Positions 17,496 through 25,536 of a stretch of 58,738 nt of DNA are shown one piece after another. The notes beneath the pieces are model-generated. The model was not told the origin of the DNA and made no database searches. It saw nothing but the letters and a program-made list of their open reading frames with translations. Positions within the stretch are counted from its first letter, which is position 1; the number at the start of each line of letters is the position of its first letter. A program made the position numbers and the translations under genes. The DNA comes from Calidithermus roseus (GTDB lineage: Bacteria > Deinococcota > Deinococci > Deinococcales > Thermaceae): assembly GCF_003574095.1 (NCBI RefSeq), contig NZ_QWLA01000012.1, forward strand, positions 1-58,738, read 5' to 3'.

Positions 17496-18887
17496 ATGGC
17501 CTCTCGCTCCCCCGCCCACCAGACCCTGGCCCAGCAACTCAAGGAGACGTTGCGGGGGCTCGAGCCCGGCTCCCGCCTGCCCACTGTGCGGGAACTGGTG
17601 GCACAGTACGGGGTGAGTCCGGTGACGGTGAACAAAGCGCTCAGCCAGCTCACCCAGCAGGGGCTAGTGGTGGTGCGGCCCGGCAGCGGGACTTACGTGG
17701 CCGAGCGCAAGGCCGCACAGGAGGACTACGGCTGGCAGGAAATCGCGCTGGGGCAGCGGCTCGACCCCACGGCGGGAATCCGGGAGCTGATGGTTCCGGC
17801 CAAAGCTGGGATGATCCCGCTGGGCGAGGCTTACCCCGACCGCTCCCTCACGGCGCTGAAGGAAATTCAGGCCGCTACCCGCCGGGTGGCGCGGCGGCTC
17901 GAGGTCTGGGACTGGGCCCCCGCCGAGGGCCTGGAGAGCCTGCGCAGCGTGGTGGCGGGGGAACTCGGTGCAGGCACCACCTCACGCGACGTGCAGATCA
18001 CGCCGGGAGCCCAGGCCGCGCTATCGACGGTGTTCAGGGCGCTGGCGGCACCGGGAAGCCCCATCCTGATGGAGTCGCCCACCTATCCGGGGGCCATCGG
18101 CGTGGCCCGCAGCCTGGGGCTCAGCCCTATACCAGTCCCCATGGACGCCCATGGGGTGCGGCCCGAGCTGCTGCAGGAGGCCTTTGCCCAGAGCGGGGCC
18201 AGGGTGTTTTATTGCCAGCCGCTGCACTCCAACCCCAGCGGTGCAGTGCTCTCCCCCGAGCGCCGCAGGGCCGTGCTGAGGGTGGCCGAAGCCGCCGGGG
18301 CCTTCGTGGTGGAAAACGACTACGCCCGCGGGCTGAGCTTCGAGGGTGACCCGCCTGCGCCCCTGACGACCCTCGAGCCCAGCCGAGTCGTCTACATCCG
18401 CCCCTTCTCCAAGACCACCGCGCCCGGCCTGCGCGTGGCTGCCATCGTAGCCAGAGGCCCCGCCGCCTCGCGCATCCGCTCGCTGCGGGTGCTGGACGAT
18501 CACTTCGTCTCGGCCCTGCTCCAGGAAGTCGCGGTGGACGTGCTGACCTCCCCCTCGCGCCGCACACACCTTCAGCGCCTGCAAAACGAGCTGCGACGGC
18601 GCAGGGATAGCGCCCTGGAGCACCTGCGGGAGTTCCTACCCCAACTACGGCCCTGGAGCCTGCCCACCGGAAGCGTGTTCCTCTGGCTACGGCTGCCCGA
18701 GGGGTGGGATGACGTGGAGGTCTCGAGACGGGCCATGCTGGCGGGAGTGCAGGTCTTTCCGGGCCGCATCTTCTTCCCCGGCGAGCCCTCCGGGCCTTTC
18801 CTGCGCCTGAGCTACGCCGCCGTGGGCGCGGAAGGGCTGAGGGAAGGCATTGCCCGGCTGGCCGAAGCCCTGGAAGCTCGAGCCTGA
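17496..18887 (+). CDS. MocR-type regulator: GntR winged helix fused to a PLP aminotransferase-like domain
   Basis: 463 residues. Residues about 5-75 form a GntR DNA-binding domain (RLPTVRELVAQYGVSPVTVNKAL). The rest is a class I aminotransferase fold with the PLP-binding Lys306 in RPFSKTTAPGLR and the Asn-Asp segment VENDYARG. MocR proteins use PLP or amino acids as effectors, often for vitamin B6 or amine metabolism. No target gene is evident. Orientation matches the TRAP operon, but a strong hairpin intervenes. Confidence 0.92.
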   Translation: MASRSPAHQTLAQQLKETLRGLEPGSRLPTVRELVAQYGVSPVTVNKALSQLTQQGLVVVRPGSGTYVAERKAAQEDYGWQEIALGQRLDPTAGIRELMVPAKAGMIPLGEAYPDRSLTALKEIQAATRRVARRLEVWDWAPAEGLESLRSVVAGELGAGTTSRDVQITPGAQAALSTVFRALAAPGSPILMESPTYPGAIGVARSLGLSPIPVPMDAHGVRPELLQEAFAQSGARVFYCQPLHSNPSGAVLSPERRRAVLRVAEAAGAFVVENDYARGLSFEGDPPAPLTTLEPSRVVYIRPFSKTTAPGLRVAAIVARGPAASRIRSLRVLDDHFVSALLQEVAVDVLTSPSRRTHLQRLQNELRRRRDSALEHLREFLPQLRPWSLPTGSVFLWLRLPEGWDDVEVSRRAMLAGVQVFPGRIFFPGEPSGPFLRLSYAAVGAEGLREGIARLAEALEARA

Positions 18888-18892
18888 TGTGT

Positions 18893-18898
18893 TATCAT
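18893..18898 (+). promoter_or_regulatory. Possible -10 element before the CxxCH protein gene
   Basis: TATCAT (5 of 6 to consensus) lies about 120 bp before the start at 19020. A convincing -35 was not seen. Confidence 0.3.
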
Positions 18899-19019
18899 TA
18901 GGCGCGAAATCCAGGAGTATCGTTACTCAAAAACAGCACACAAAGCCTCGAGTGTTACTCGCTCGGTTCGCGCAAAGGCGGCAGAAACGTTGCGCTGCTG
19001 TTGTGAAATGCGGGGGTTG

Positions 19020-19556
19020 ATGTTGAGACAGGCACTGGGGCTCGTGTTTCTGATCTTCGGGCTTTGGGTGGGCTTGGCCCAGGAATCGGCGCTCGCCGAC
19101 TATAAAAACCGGCTGGTGCACTACGCCACCGTGGACCGGATCGACGGGTTTATCCGCGACATCTACATCTCGCCCGAGGCGCTGCAGGCCGTGCGCCAGC
19201 GAAAGCCCCTACCGCCGGGCACGGTGGTGCTGGTGGACCTGCACCAGGCTAAGCCAACCAGCAGGGGTGGGTTCGTGCGGGAGGGCGGTTTCTTCGTGCG
19301 GGCCTCCGACGAGCCCTACGTCCACGTCATGACCCGCCTGGAGGGAGAGGGTAGCTCGTCGTGGCGCTTCGAGGCCCTCGAGCCCAGGACCGGAGCCCCC
19401 GAGCCCGGCGTGGAGTTGCCGGGAGATTGCCTGGAATGCCACCGCGCTGCCCTGACTACCGAGATGCTCTTCAGCTACCCCCAACTGCTCGAGTTCGCCC
19501 GCAGCGGCCAAGTGCAGCGCAGCTTCTGCAAACAACCCGGTCGCCAGCTTTGCTGA
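19020..19556 (+). CDS. Secreted single-haem (CxxCH) protein, possibly cytochrome P460-like
   Basis: 178 residues. The N-terminal signal peptide (LRQALGLVFLIFGLWVGLAQ) exports it. Features: YATVDRIDGFIRDIYIS, GTVVLVDLHQAKP, FVRASDEPYVHVM and a single c-type haem site in DCLECHRAAL near residue 140. The arrangement, a beta-rich domain followed by a late CxxCH, is like cytochrome P460 family proteins, but the cross-linking Lys cannot be assigned by eye. ATG 19020 is chosen because it starts the signal peptide; 19008 is an in-frame alternative. The W/G-rich repeat protein follows 17 bp downstream, so they are likely one operon. Confidence 0.7.
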   Translation: MLRQALGLVFLIFGLWVGLAQESALADYKNRLVHYATVDRIDGFIRDIYISPEALQAVRQRKPLPPGTVVLVDLHQAKPTSRGGFVREGGFFVRASDEPYVHVMTRLEGEGSSSWRFEALEPRTGAPEPGVELPGDCLECHRAALTTEMLFSYPQLLEFARSGQVQRSFCKQPGRQLC

Positions 19557-19573
19557 AAGGAGAAGCAAGAACC

Positions 19574-20773
19574 ATGCGCATACCCATCTTCCTCCTGGCC
19601 TGTAGCCTGCTGACTTCCCTCGCCCTCTCCAAGCCCACGCCGGTCAACTTCGACCCCGCTCAAGACGCGATACAGCCCTCGCTGGACATCGACCGGCAGG
19701 GCCGAGCGGTGGTGGCCTGGGTGGAGAAAACCGACGGGGTCTACAAAGCCTACGTGCGCCGCTGGGAGGGCAGCGGCTGGAAGCGGCTGGGAGGGGCGCT
19801 CAACCGGGAGGGCACCTGGAATGCCTCGTATGCCCTGGTGCGCGTGAGCCCCGACGGCCAGCCGGTGGCCGCCTGGACCGAGAAGAACCCGGTGTTCCAG
19901 GGCAAACTCGCGGGCAACGGCAAGCTCTACGCCGCCCGCTGGGACGGCCAGGCCTGGCAAATGCTGGGCAACTCCCCCAGCAACAGCCCCCTCACCACCT
20001 CCGACATCCCCCGCATGGCCCTCGACCCGCAGGGCAACCCCTACCTGCAGTGGAGCGAGATGACCCCCGACTTCAACGGCGACAGCGTCTACGTCGAGCG
20101 CTGGACCGGCCTCGAGTGGCAGACGGTGGACAACGGCTCCCTCAGCACCGACATCAGCGGCTCGTCGCGCTCGAGGGACATCGCGGTGAACTCCAAGGGC
20201 CAAGCCGTCCTGGCCTGGAGCATCCAGCTTTACAAGGAGGGCGAGGGACCGCTGGGGTTCAACGTGTACGCGGGCACCTGGGGCGGCAAGAACTGGATCC
20301 CCTTCGGCCAGTCGCTCAACGCCGACCCCTACAACTACGCCGCCGGGGTCTCGGTGGCCATCGACCGTCAGGACCGCCCGGTGGTGGCCTACCACGAAGC
20401 CGGGGGCGGCAAGGGCTACAACGTCTACGTCAAGCGCTGGGAGGGCAAGCGCTGGGTGCAGTTCGGCCAGAGTGTCAACGCCCTCAGCGGCGGCGGCTCC
20501 CAGCCCAAGGTGGTGCTTGACGCCAGGGGCAACCCGGTGGTGGGCTGGCTCGAGAACGCGGGGCGGCTCGAGCTGCGCGTGGCGCGCTGGGACGGCAAAC
20601 AGTGGGTGCGCCTGGGCCCGGCGGTGAGCACCAACGAGGCCGCGGCCTTCTCGCTGGCGATGGGCCCCGACGACCGGCCCCTCGTGGCGTGGCACGAGGG
20701 CAAGGACGGGCAACGCAAGGTATTCGTGGCACGGTGGAGCGGGAAGGCTTGGGCGGGGCTGGGCAGCAGGTAA
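19574..20773 (+). CDS. Secreted W/G-rich repeat protein (beta-propeller-like)
   Basis: 399 residues with a signal peptide (RIPIFLLACSLLTSLALS). The mature chain has at least five diverged repeats of about 55-65 residues. Each combines a strand like VVAWVEK or PVVAYHE, a YVKRWEG-type strand and a W..LG or W..FGQ turn. Such repeats usually build beta-propeller or solenoid folds used in binding. No enzyme motif is seen. AAAGGAG lies upstream of ATG 19574. It is probably co-transcribed with the haem protein before it. Function unknown. Confidence 0.75.
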   Translation: MRIPIFLLACSLLTSLALSKPTPVNFDPAQDAIQPSLDIDRQGRAVVAWVEKTDGVYKAYVRRWEGSGWKRLGGALNREGTWNASYALVRVSPDGQPVAAWTEKNPVFQGKLAGNGKLYAARWDGQAWQMLGNSPSNSPLTTSDIPRMALDPQGNPYLQWSEMTPDFNGDSVYVERWTGLEWQTVDNGSLSTDISGSSRSRDIAVNSKGQAVLAWSIQLYKEGEGPLGFNVYAGTWGGKNWIPFGQSLNADPYNYAAGVSVAIDRQDRPVVAYHEAGGGKGYNVYVKRWEGKRWVQFGQSVNALSGGGSQPKVVLDARGNPVVGWLENAGRLELRVARWDGKQWVRLGPAVSTNEAAAFSLAMGPDDRPLVAWHEGKDGQRKVFVARWSGKAWAGLGSR

Positions 20774-20836
20774 ACGCGCGGCACAGTCAAGGCAGAGCGG
20801 GCCGGATGGTTTCCAGTCCGCTCCATCACGTCACAT

Positions 20837-21262
20837 TCACGGATCGTAAGTTTCAAACACGATTTCCAACCCACTAGGCGTTGCGGCATTTTCGGAGACC
20901 TTCAAGCGCTCTGAGGGCTTATCCGCATTCACCCTGTACCTACCCCTTACAGGAGGCTTATCTGGCAGGCAACGGAACTCCAGGTCCAACTCGACGGTTG
21001 CAGTGGCGATCACAGGCCCATACCCGACGTTGTAGGTCGTACTGCTTTTGGCCTGAAGCTGCACGGGCTGTCCCTTGCTGACCCTCAGTTCGTCGCCACT
21101 GGGGTTTGTGATACTTGAAACCAGCCCACTGTAATCAGTAAACTCCAGCGCCGAGCACACACCGCTGGGAGCATAGATCAGTTGGAACGAGCTACCGACC
21201 CAGGGTTGACACCCTGCCAGCAGCACCAGCAAACCGGAAAATGACCAAACATCAAGTTTCAT
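20837..21262 (-). CDS. Small lipoprotein of unknown function
   Basis: 141 residues. The N-terminus MKLDVWSFSGLLVLLAGC has a clear lipobox (LLAGC), so the protein should be lipid-anchored. Three further cysteines are spread in the mature chain (VCSALEF, FRCLPDK). No family was recognised. ATG 21262 starts the signal peptide and has AGAGG upstream; the longer frame to 21319 does not. Local composition (20.8-21.5 kb) is more AT-rich than the flanks, hinting at a different origin. Confidence 0.7.
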   Translation of the reverse strand: MKLDVWSFSGLLVLLAGCQPWVGSSFQLIYAPSGVCSALEFTDYSGLVSSITNPSGDELRVSKGQPVQLQAKSSTTYNVGYGPVIATATVELDLEFRCLPDKPPVRGRYRVNADKPSERLKVSENAATPSGLEIVFETYDP

Positions 21263-21469
21263 GGCAAGCCTCTTACTTACTGTACAAACCCCAAGCCCCA
21301 CCGTAAGCTGCCCGGGCATCAGTTATGTTGACAAAGCTGGACAAGGTATAACCAGCGACCTACAGGATATTGGCCCATATCTTAGAACAGCCTCCGGGTC
21401 GAGGCTACATGACTGTAACTATTATGTCAACAAGAAATCTATCTTACACAGCGCTACCTACGGATGTGA
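21263..21469. other. AT-richer intergenic stretch
   Basis: No gene is supported. A plus-strand frame of 78 codons (21261-21497) overlaps the DUF218 gene end and lacks a ribosome-binding site. On the minus strand a TTGACA hexamer 17 bp before TAGCCT could be a weak promoter for the lipoprotein. Confidence 0.4.
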
Positions 21470-22051
21470 CTACTCCTTCCAACCCCGTAAGGCGTAGTAC
21501 AGCAGCACCAGGGGCTCGCGGAGGAAGGCGGGTAGGTTCTGTGGGCAGTGGGGGGAAGGGGCGAGGGCGAACTCGAGCCCCAACTGCCGGGCCATCAGGG
21601 CGGCCCTGGGGAGGTGAAAGGGCTCGCTCACGATCACCACGGTGTTCCAGCCGCGTTCTTTCATGATCTGCCGGGTGAAGCGGAGGTTCTGGTAGGTGGA
21701 GCGGGCTTTGGGCTCGAGCACGACGCGTTCCTCGGGCAGGCCCAGCCGTGCCGCCATCGAAGCCATGGCCTCGGCCTCAATGGCACCGTCTTCGGGGTCC
21801 ACCCCGCCCGAGACCACCAGCCAGCGGGCCCAGCCCTGCCAGACCACCTCGACCCCCTCCTCCACCCGCTTCACCAGGCAGGGGTTGAGTTGCCCGCCCC
21901 GGTAGACCCTCGAGCCCAACACCAGCGCCACGTCGGCCTGTTGCAAGGTGCTGCGGTTCATGTTGAGCACGACGTAGCCCAGCGCGGCCAGATAGGCGCC
22001 AAGGCCCAGTCCCAGCACTACCAGCACCCCGATCCCGATTCTCCGGCGCAT
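21470..22051 (-). CDS. DUF218/YdcF-family membrane protein
   Basis: 193 residues. One N-terminal membrane helix (about 5-28) precedes a DUF218 domain: ADVALVLGSRVY, WLVVSGG, EAEAMASMAARLGLPEERVVLEPKARST, TVVIVSEPFHLPRA. The family (SanA, ElyC, YdcF) acts near envelope polysaccharide metabolism in some bacteria, but its reaction is unclear. It is divergent from holA. Confidence 0.88.
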   Translation of the reverse strand: MRRRIGIGVLVVLGLGLGAYLAALGYVVLNMNRSTLQQADVALVLGSRVYRGGQLNPCLVKRVEEGVEVVWQGWARWLVVSGGVDPEDGAIEAEAMASMAARLGLPEERVVLEPKARSTYQNLRFTRQIMKERGWNTVVIVSEPFHLPRAALMARQLGLEFALAPSPHCPQNLPAFLREPLVLLYYALRGWKE

Positions 22052-22116
22052 CGTTTCCAGATTAGCGGCCCACTGTGAATGGGATATGGATATGGGCGTT
22101 CCGTGGCCGGCGTGTT

Positions 22117-22122
22117 TAGACT
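22117..22122 (+). promoter_or_regulatory. -10 box close to the holA start
   Basis: TAGACT lies 9 nt before GTG 22132. Transcription would begin at or within a few bases of the start codon. The intervening GGAGGGG could still act as a ribosome-binding site if initiation is earlier. Confidence 0.45.
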
Positions 22123-22131
22123 GGAGGGGCT

Positions 22132-23064
22132 GTGATCGAGGTGTTTACTGGCGACGCGTTTTTGGCTCGAGAGGCCCTGCTGCAGGAAGCCCGGCTTCAG
22201 GGGCTAGCTCCCCGCCTGCTGCCGCCCGAGCCGGGCCTGGTGGCGCAGGAGGCCAGTGGCGGGCTCTTCGGGCCCAGCGGGGCGCTGGTGGACCTGCGGG
22301 AGGTGGCCGAGGGCGAGTGGAAGCCCCTGCGGGAGGTGCTGGAGAAGCTCCCCCAGGACGCGCTGGTGCTGCTACTCGACCCCCGGCCCACCGCCGCCCG
22401 CAGCAAGTGGTACGGCGAGCACGCACAAAAGCGCGACAACCCCACCCCTGGCCCCAAGGAACTCGCGCAGTGGGTCGCCAACCGTGCCCGGCTCTACGAG
22501 CTCAAGCTGCCCGCCGCCATCGCCAACTTCTTGGGCAGCCTCGTGGGCGGCAAAGGCAGCTACGAGAACCCGGCCTACGGCCTGGAAGCCCTCGACCAGG
22601 AACTCAAGAAGCTCACCCTGCTCGACCCGCCCCTCACGCTGGAGAAGGTGCAGGCGGTGGTGGCGCTCGAGCCCCCCCTCTCTGGCTTCGACCTGGTGCG
22701 GGCCGTCACCGAGGGCAAGGGAGCGGTGGCCTTCAAGCAGCTGCAGAACCAGATGGAGCGCGGCGAAGACCCCATCCGCACGCTGGGGGCGCTCTCCTGG
22801 CAGTACAGCAAGCTGGCGCGGGCCTGGGCCTACCTGCAAGAAAAGCCCCTGCTGGGCGAGGGCGAGGCCGCCGGCCTGCTGGGGATGCACCCCTTCGCCG
22901 CCAAGCAGACCCTGGCGCTCGCCAAGCAGGCCCCAGGCGAGGCAGTGGCCGCGGCCCTGCAAATCCTGCTGGAAGCCGAGCAACAGGCCAAGACCGGCGG
23001 CGACCCCCGGCTGGCGCTCGAGCGCGCCGTGAGCGGGCTGCTGGCGTTATCTGCTAAACGTTGA
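22132..23064 (+). CDS. holA: DNA polymerase III delta subunit (clamp loader)
   Basis: 310 residues. The N-terminal segment IEVFTGDAFLAREALLQEA and LVLLLDPRP is the degenerate AAA+ core of delta. The C-terminal collar has the family pattern LSWQYSKLARAWAYL ... GMHPFAAKQTLALAKQ. Delta opens the beta clamp within the clamp loader. Start GTG 22132 has GGAGGGG upstream and a TAGACT box 9 nt away. Confidence 0.92.
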   Translation: MIEVFTGDAFLAREALLQEARLQGLAPRLLPPEPGLVAQEASGGLFGPSGALVDLREVAEGEWKPLREVLEKLPQDALVLLLDPRPTAARSKWYGEHAQKRDNPTPGPKELAQWVANRARLYELKLPAAIANFLGSLVGGKGSYENPAYGLEALDQELKKLTLLDPPLTLEKVQAVVALEPPLSGFDLVRAVTEGKGAVAFKQLQNQMERGEDPIRTLGALSWQYSKLARAWAYLQEKPLLGEGEAAGLLGMHPFAAKQTLALAKQAPGEAVAAALQILLEAEQQAKTGGDPRLALERAVSGLLALSAKR

Positions 23065-23123
23065 GAGGCGAGGACGGGGATAGTGGCGTCTGGCGCTCGA
23101 GGTCGAGGGTCCAGGGCCAAGGC

Positions 23124-23169
23124 GTTTTGCGTCTTGCGTACGACGTAAGACCCGCATCAGACGTACGAC
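23124..23169 (+). repeat. Heptad array, four units plus one displaced
   Basis: GTTTTGC, GTCTTGC, GTACGAC and GTAAGAC run contiguously 23124-23151. A further GTACGAC sits at 23163-23169 after 11 unrelated bases. The array lies between convergent holA and a secreted-protein gene. Confidence 0.75.
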
Positions 23170-23203
23170 CCGCGCCCGGCTATCTGCAACTCCCACAAAA
23201 ACC

Positions 23204-24019
23204 CTACCTCGCCGTTCCTGCGAAGGACTCCCGGATCTGCCTCTCGAGCGTCTGGGCAAGCTGCACATCTCCCGAAGCCAGGAAGTAGCTGTAAGCCGCC
23301 GGGGCGTAGCTCAGCGACTGACCCAAGAACAGGCTCAGGCCACGCTCACGCAGGGTGGGCAGGCCGAGCCATTCGCCCTGCACCCACAGCACCGGAGCCT
23401 CGTAGAAGAAGGTGTTGTCGGTGCTCTTGACCTGCACCCGACTGGCGAGGCGGAGTTTGTCGGCGGGCAGGCTGTAAGCGCCCTCGAGGTCCTTCCGGGC
23501 GATCTCCTCCCGGTAGATCTCCTTGCCCTGGGCGTCGAGCAGCTTGAGCACCTTGGGGTAGCGCTCCCCGGCTATGGGCAGGCGCAGGGTGGGCAGGTCG
23601 AAAAACTCGGGCACGTAGAGGGCCGGAGCACCACCAGACTCGCCCCGGCTCCGGGCAGGCTTGGCGAAAGCGGCCTCGGCCTCCCGCTGGCACACCCCCA
23701 CGTCCTGACAGGCCTGCACCAGCTTGTCCCAGAAGCTCCTGGGCCGGGCGACTTCGAAGCAGGCTTTGGGGGCTTGCAGGGTAAAGACCCGGTTGCCGTA
23801 GATGAGCCTGGCTCTGCCCTGGGTCACGCAGGCCCGGTCGCCGGGCTCGAGGCTCAGGCTCAGGGGGCTTCCACCGCTGCGGGTATAGCTTTGCTGGGTC
23901 TTATCGGCTCTCTCCAGGAGCAGTTTTCCCTCCAGTTCCACTTTGGCTGGGGCAGCCAAGCTCAGGCTTCCGATCGCCAACGCCAGGGTGATCGCGGTTG
24001 CTTTCCACGTCCGGGCCAT
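23204..24019 (-). CDS. Secreted protein of unknown function, divergent from the caspase gene
   Basis: 271 residues. A signal peptide (ATAITLALAIGSLSLAAPA) is followed by a beta-rich region (about 25-100: VELEGKLLLERA, PLSLSLEPGDRACV, RARLIYGNRVFTL), which resembles FecR-like or surface-domain strands. A longer domain follows, with a few cysteines (CQDVGVCQ). No catalytic motif was recognised. AGGAG lies 7 nt before ATG 24019. It shares a 156-bp intergenic region with the secreted caspase, so joint regulation is likely; both would act outside the cytoplasm. Confidence 0.65.
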   Translation of the reverse strand: MARTWKATAITLALAIGSLSLAAPAKVELEGKLLLERADKTQQSYTRSGGSPLSLSLEPGDRACVTQGRARLIYGNRVFTLQAPKACFEVARPRSFWDKLVQACQDVGVCQREAEAAFAKPARSRGESGGAPALYVPEFFDLPTLRLPIAGERYPKVLKLLDAQGKEIYREEIARKDLEGAYSLPADKLRLASRVQVKSTDNTFFYEAPVLWVQGEWLGLPTLRERGLSLFLGQSLSYAPAAYSYFLASGDVQLAQTLERQIRESFAGTAR

Positions 24020-24074
24020 GGGTCACTCCTGTAGAGCAAGCGCCAGGCAACTCTCTCAGGCTACATTCAAGGTA

Positions 24075-24080
24075 TATAAT
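24075..24080 (+). promoter_or_regulatory. Perfect -10 hexamer before the caspase gene
   Basis: TATAAT at 24075-24080 lies in an AT-rich patch between the divergent secreted-protein and caspase genes. No clear -35 is seen. The leader to ATG 24176 would be about 90 nt. Confidence 0.45.
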
Positions 24081-24175
24081 GTAAGCTCTCCCTCGATTAG
24101 CCGCTCCACACTCTGCATTCATCGAGCCTTAACTCCGGAGCACAGCTCGGATTGGCCCGTTCTTGGGAGCGCAAT

Positions 24176-25381
24176 ATGGCCTGGATTTGCCTGGCATTGC
24201 TGCTGCTGTCGCCCCTGGCGTGGGCAGGACCTGCGCCGGGACGGGTGTATGCGCTGGTGGTGGGGATCAACAACTACCGCAGCTACCCGGAGATTCCCCC
24301 CCTGCCTGGCCTCAACTACGCCGAAAGCGACGCCCGCAAGTTCGCCAAGGCCCTGGGAAACATCACCCGCCTGCGGCTGCTGCTCGACGACGAGGCCACC
24401 AAGAACGCCCTCGAGGCCGAGTTGCGCGACCTAGCCCGCCGATTGGGACCCGCCGACACCCTCATCGTCTACTACGCCGGGCACGGCCTGCCCAACCGCG
24501 AGGGGCAGGCCAGCCTCATCCCCTCCGACTCCCGCATCACCGACGAGGAGACCTGGCTACCCCTCGAGCGCCTTCAGGCCATCGTCCGGCAGTACAGCCA
24601 GGGGCAGGGGCGTCTGGTGCTCATCCTCGATGCCTGCTTCAGCGGCCAGTCCCAGGCGGGCTCGCGTAGCTTCACCCCTCCAGGAGAGTACCAACTGGCC
24701 GAGGTGCCCAGAGTCGAGGAGCAGAACACGCTCCTAGCCTCCAGCAGCGAAACCCAGCCCTCCTGGGAGGACGAGGAGGTGGGCGGGGGGGTGTTCACGG
24801 CCTTTTTGCTCGAGGCCATGAGCGGTAAGGGCGATGTCAACAGCGACGGCTACGTAACCTTACAGGAAGCCTTTCAGTACCTCGCAGGGAAGGTAGAGGG
24901 CTACTCGAGGCAAAAAGGCAAAATCCAGACGCCCCGCCTCTACGGCCCCGGCAACGAGTTCAGGCTGGTGCAGAACCCGGTGGTCGTCACCCGCAACCGC
25001 CTGGGCAACCTGCTGCGCCTGGGCCAGATCCACGGCGACGCCTTCGACGCCCTGATGGGCTGGCTCGAGGCCCCCAAGCTCCCCGAGGACTTCCGGCTCT
25101 ACCTCGAGGGCACCCTGGGCGAGCCCGGCTTCGTGCTGCTGGTGCGCTCAGGGGCTATTCCCCAGGTACCCCCCAACCCCCAGCAGGACAAGCGGCTGGT
25201 CAAAATCGGGGGCCTGCGCCTCAAGGCCCTCATCCGCCGCGACCAGTTCTGGCCCCTGGCCCAGATGATCAGCGCGGGCAGAGCCCCCAAGGACGTGAGC
25301 GATTACCTGGCTGGCAGGCTCTCAGAAAAACGCTTCGTGCAGCGGATGTGGGCCGGGGCCATCGCGGGAGTGCCGCGCTAA
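24176..25381 (+). CDS. Secreted caspase-family (C14, metacaspase-like) protein
   Basis: 401 residues. A signal peptide (AWICLALLLLSPLAWA) precedes a caspase p20-like domain (about 20-260). It begins YALVVGINNY; the catalytic dyad is His103 in YYAGHG and Cys154 in LDACFSG. A 12-residue calcium-loop-like segment, DVNSDGYVTLQE, follows near residue 222. The C-terminal 140 residues match nothing I recognise. Bacterial caspase homologues are thought to cleave after Arg or Lys, but substrates are mostly unknown. ATG 24176 has GGGAG 6 nt upstream. The signal peptide places it in the periplasm or outside, unlike cytoplasmic defence caspases. Confidence 0.9.
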   Translation: MAWICLALLLLSPLAWAGPAPGRVYALVVGINNYRSYPEIPPLPGLNYAESDARKFAKALGNITRLRLLLDDEATKNALEAELRDLARRLGPADTLIVYYAGHGLPNREGQASLIPSDSRITDEETWLPLERLQAIVRQYSQGQGRLVLILDACFSGQSQAGSRSFTPPGEYQLAEVPRVEEQNTLLASSSETQPSWEDEEVGGGVFTAFLLEAMSGKGDVNSDGYVTLQEAFQYLAGKVEGYSRQKGKIQTPRLYGPGNEFRLVQNPVVVTRNRLGNLLRLGQIHGDAFDALMGWLEAPKLPEDFRLYLEGTLGEPGFVLLVRSGAIPQVPPNPQQDKRLVKIGGLRLKALIRRDQFWPLAQMISAGRAPKDVSDYLAGRLSEKRFVQRMWAGAIAGVPR

Positions 25382-25454
25382 GGAAGCCGTCAGCAGTCAG
25401 CGGAAGGCTGATGGCTCGCGGTCACCCCTCCCCGCCGGCGTCGAGGGCTGAGGC

Positions 25455-25503
25455 GTCTTGCGTTTTGCGTCTGGCGTTTTGCGTAGGACGTAGGACGTAC
25501 GAC
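25455..25503 (+). repeat. Heptad array, seven GTnnnRC units
   Basis: Seven contiguous units run from GTCTTGC (25455) to GTACGAC (25497), including two copies each of GTTTTGC and GTAGGAC. About 30 bp upstream a CACCCCTCCCC/GCCGGC stretch matches part of the G/C hairpin unit at 30.06 kb, so the two loci share a longer mosaic. Confidence 0.85.
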
Positions 25504-25536
25504 CCCCGCCCAGCGTCCGACCATCAGCGTCTTTCC

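Noticed and set aside
21261-21497. 78-codon plus-strand frame as a gene
   Set aside because: It starts inside the lipoprotein start region, lacks a ribosome-binding site and ends within the DUF218 gene. I cannot recognise any domain.
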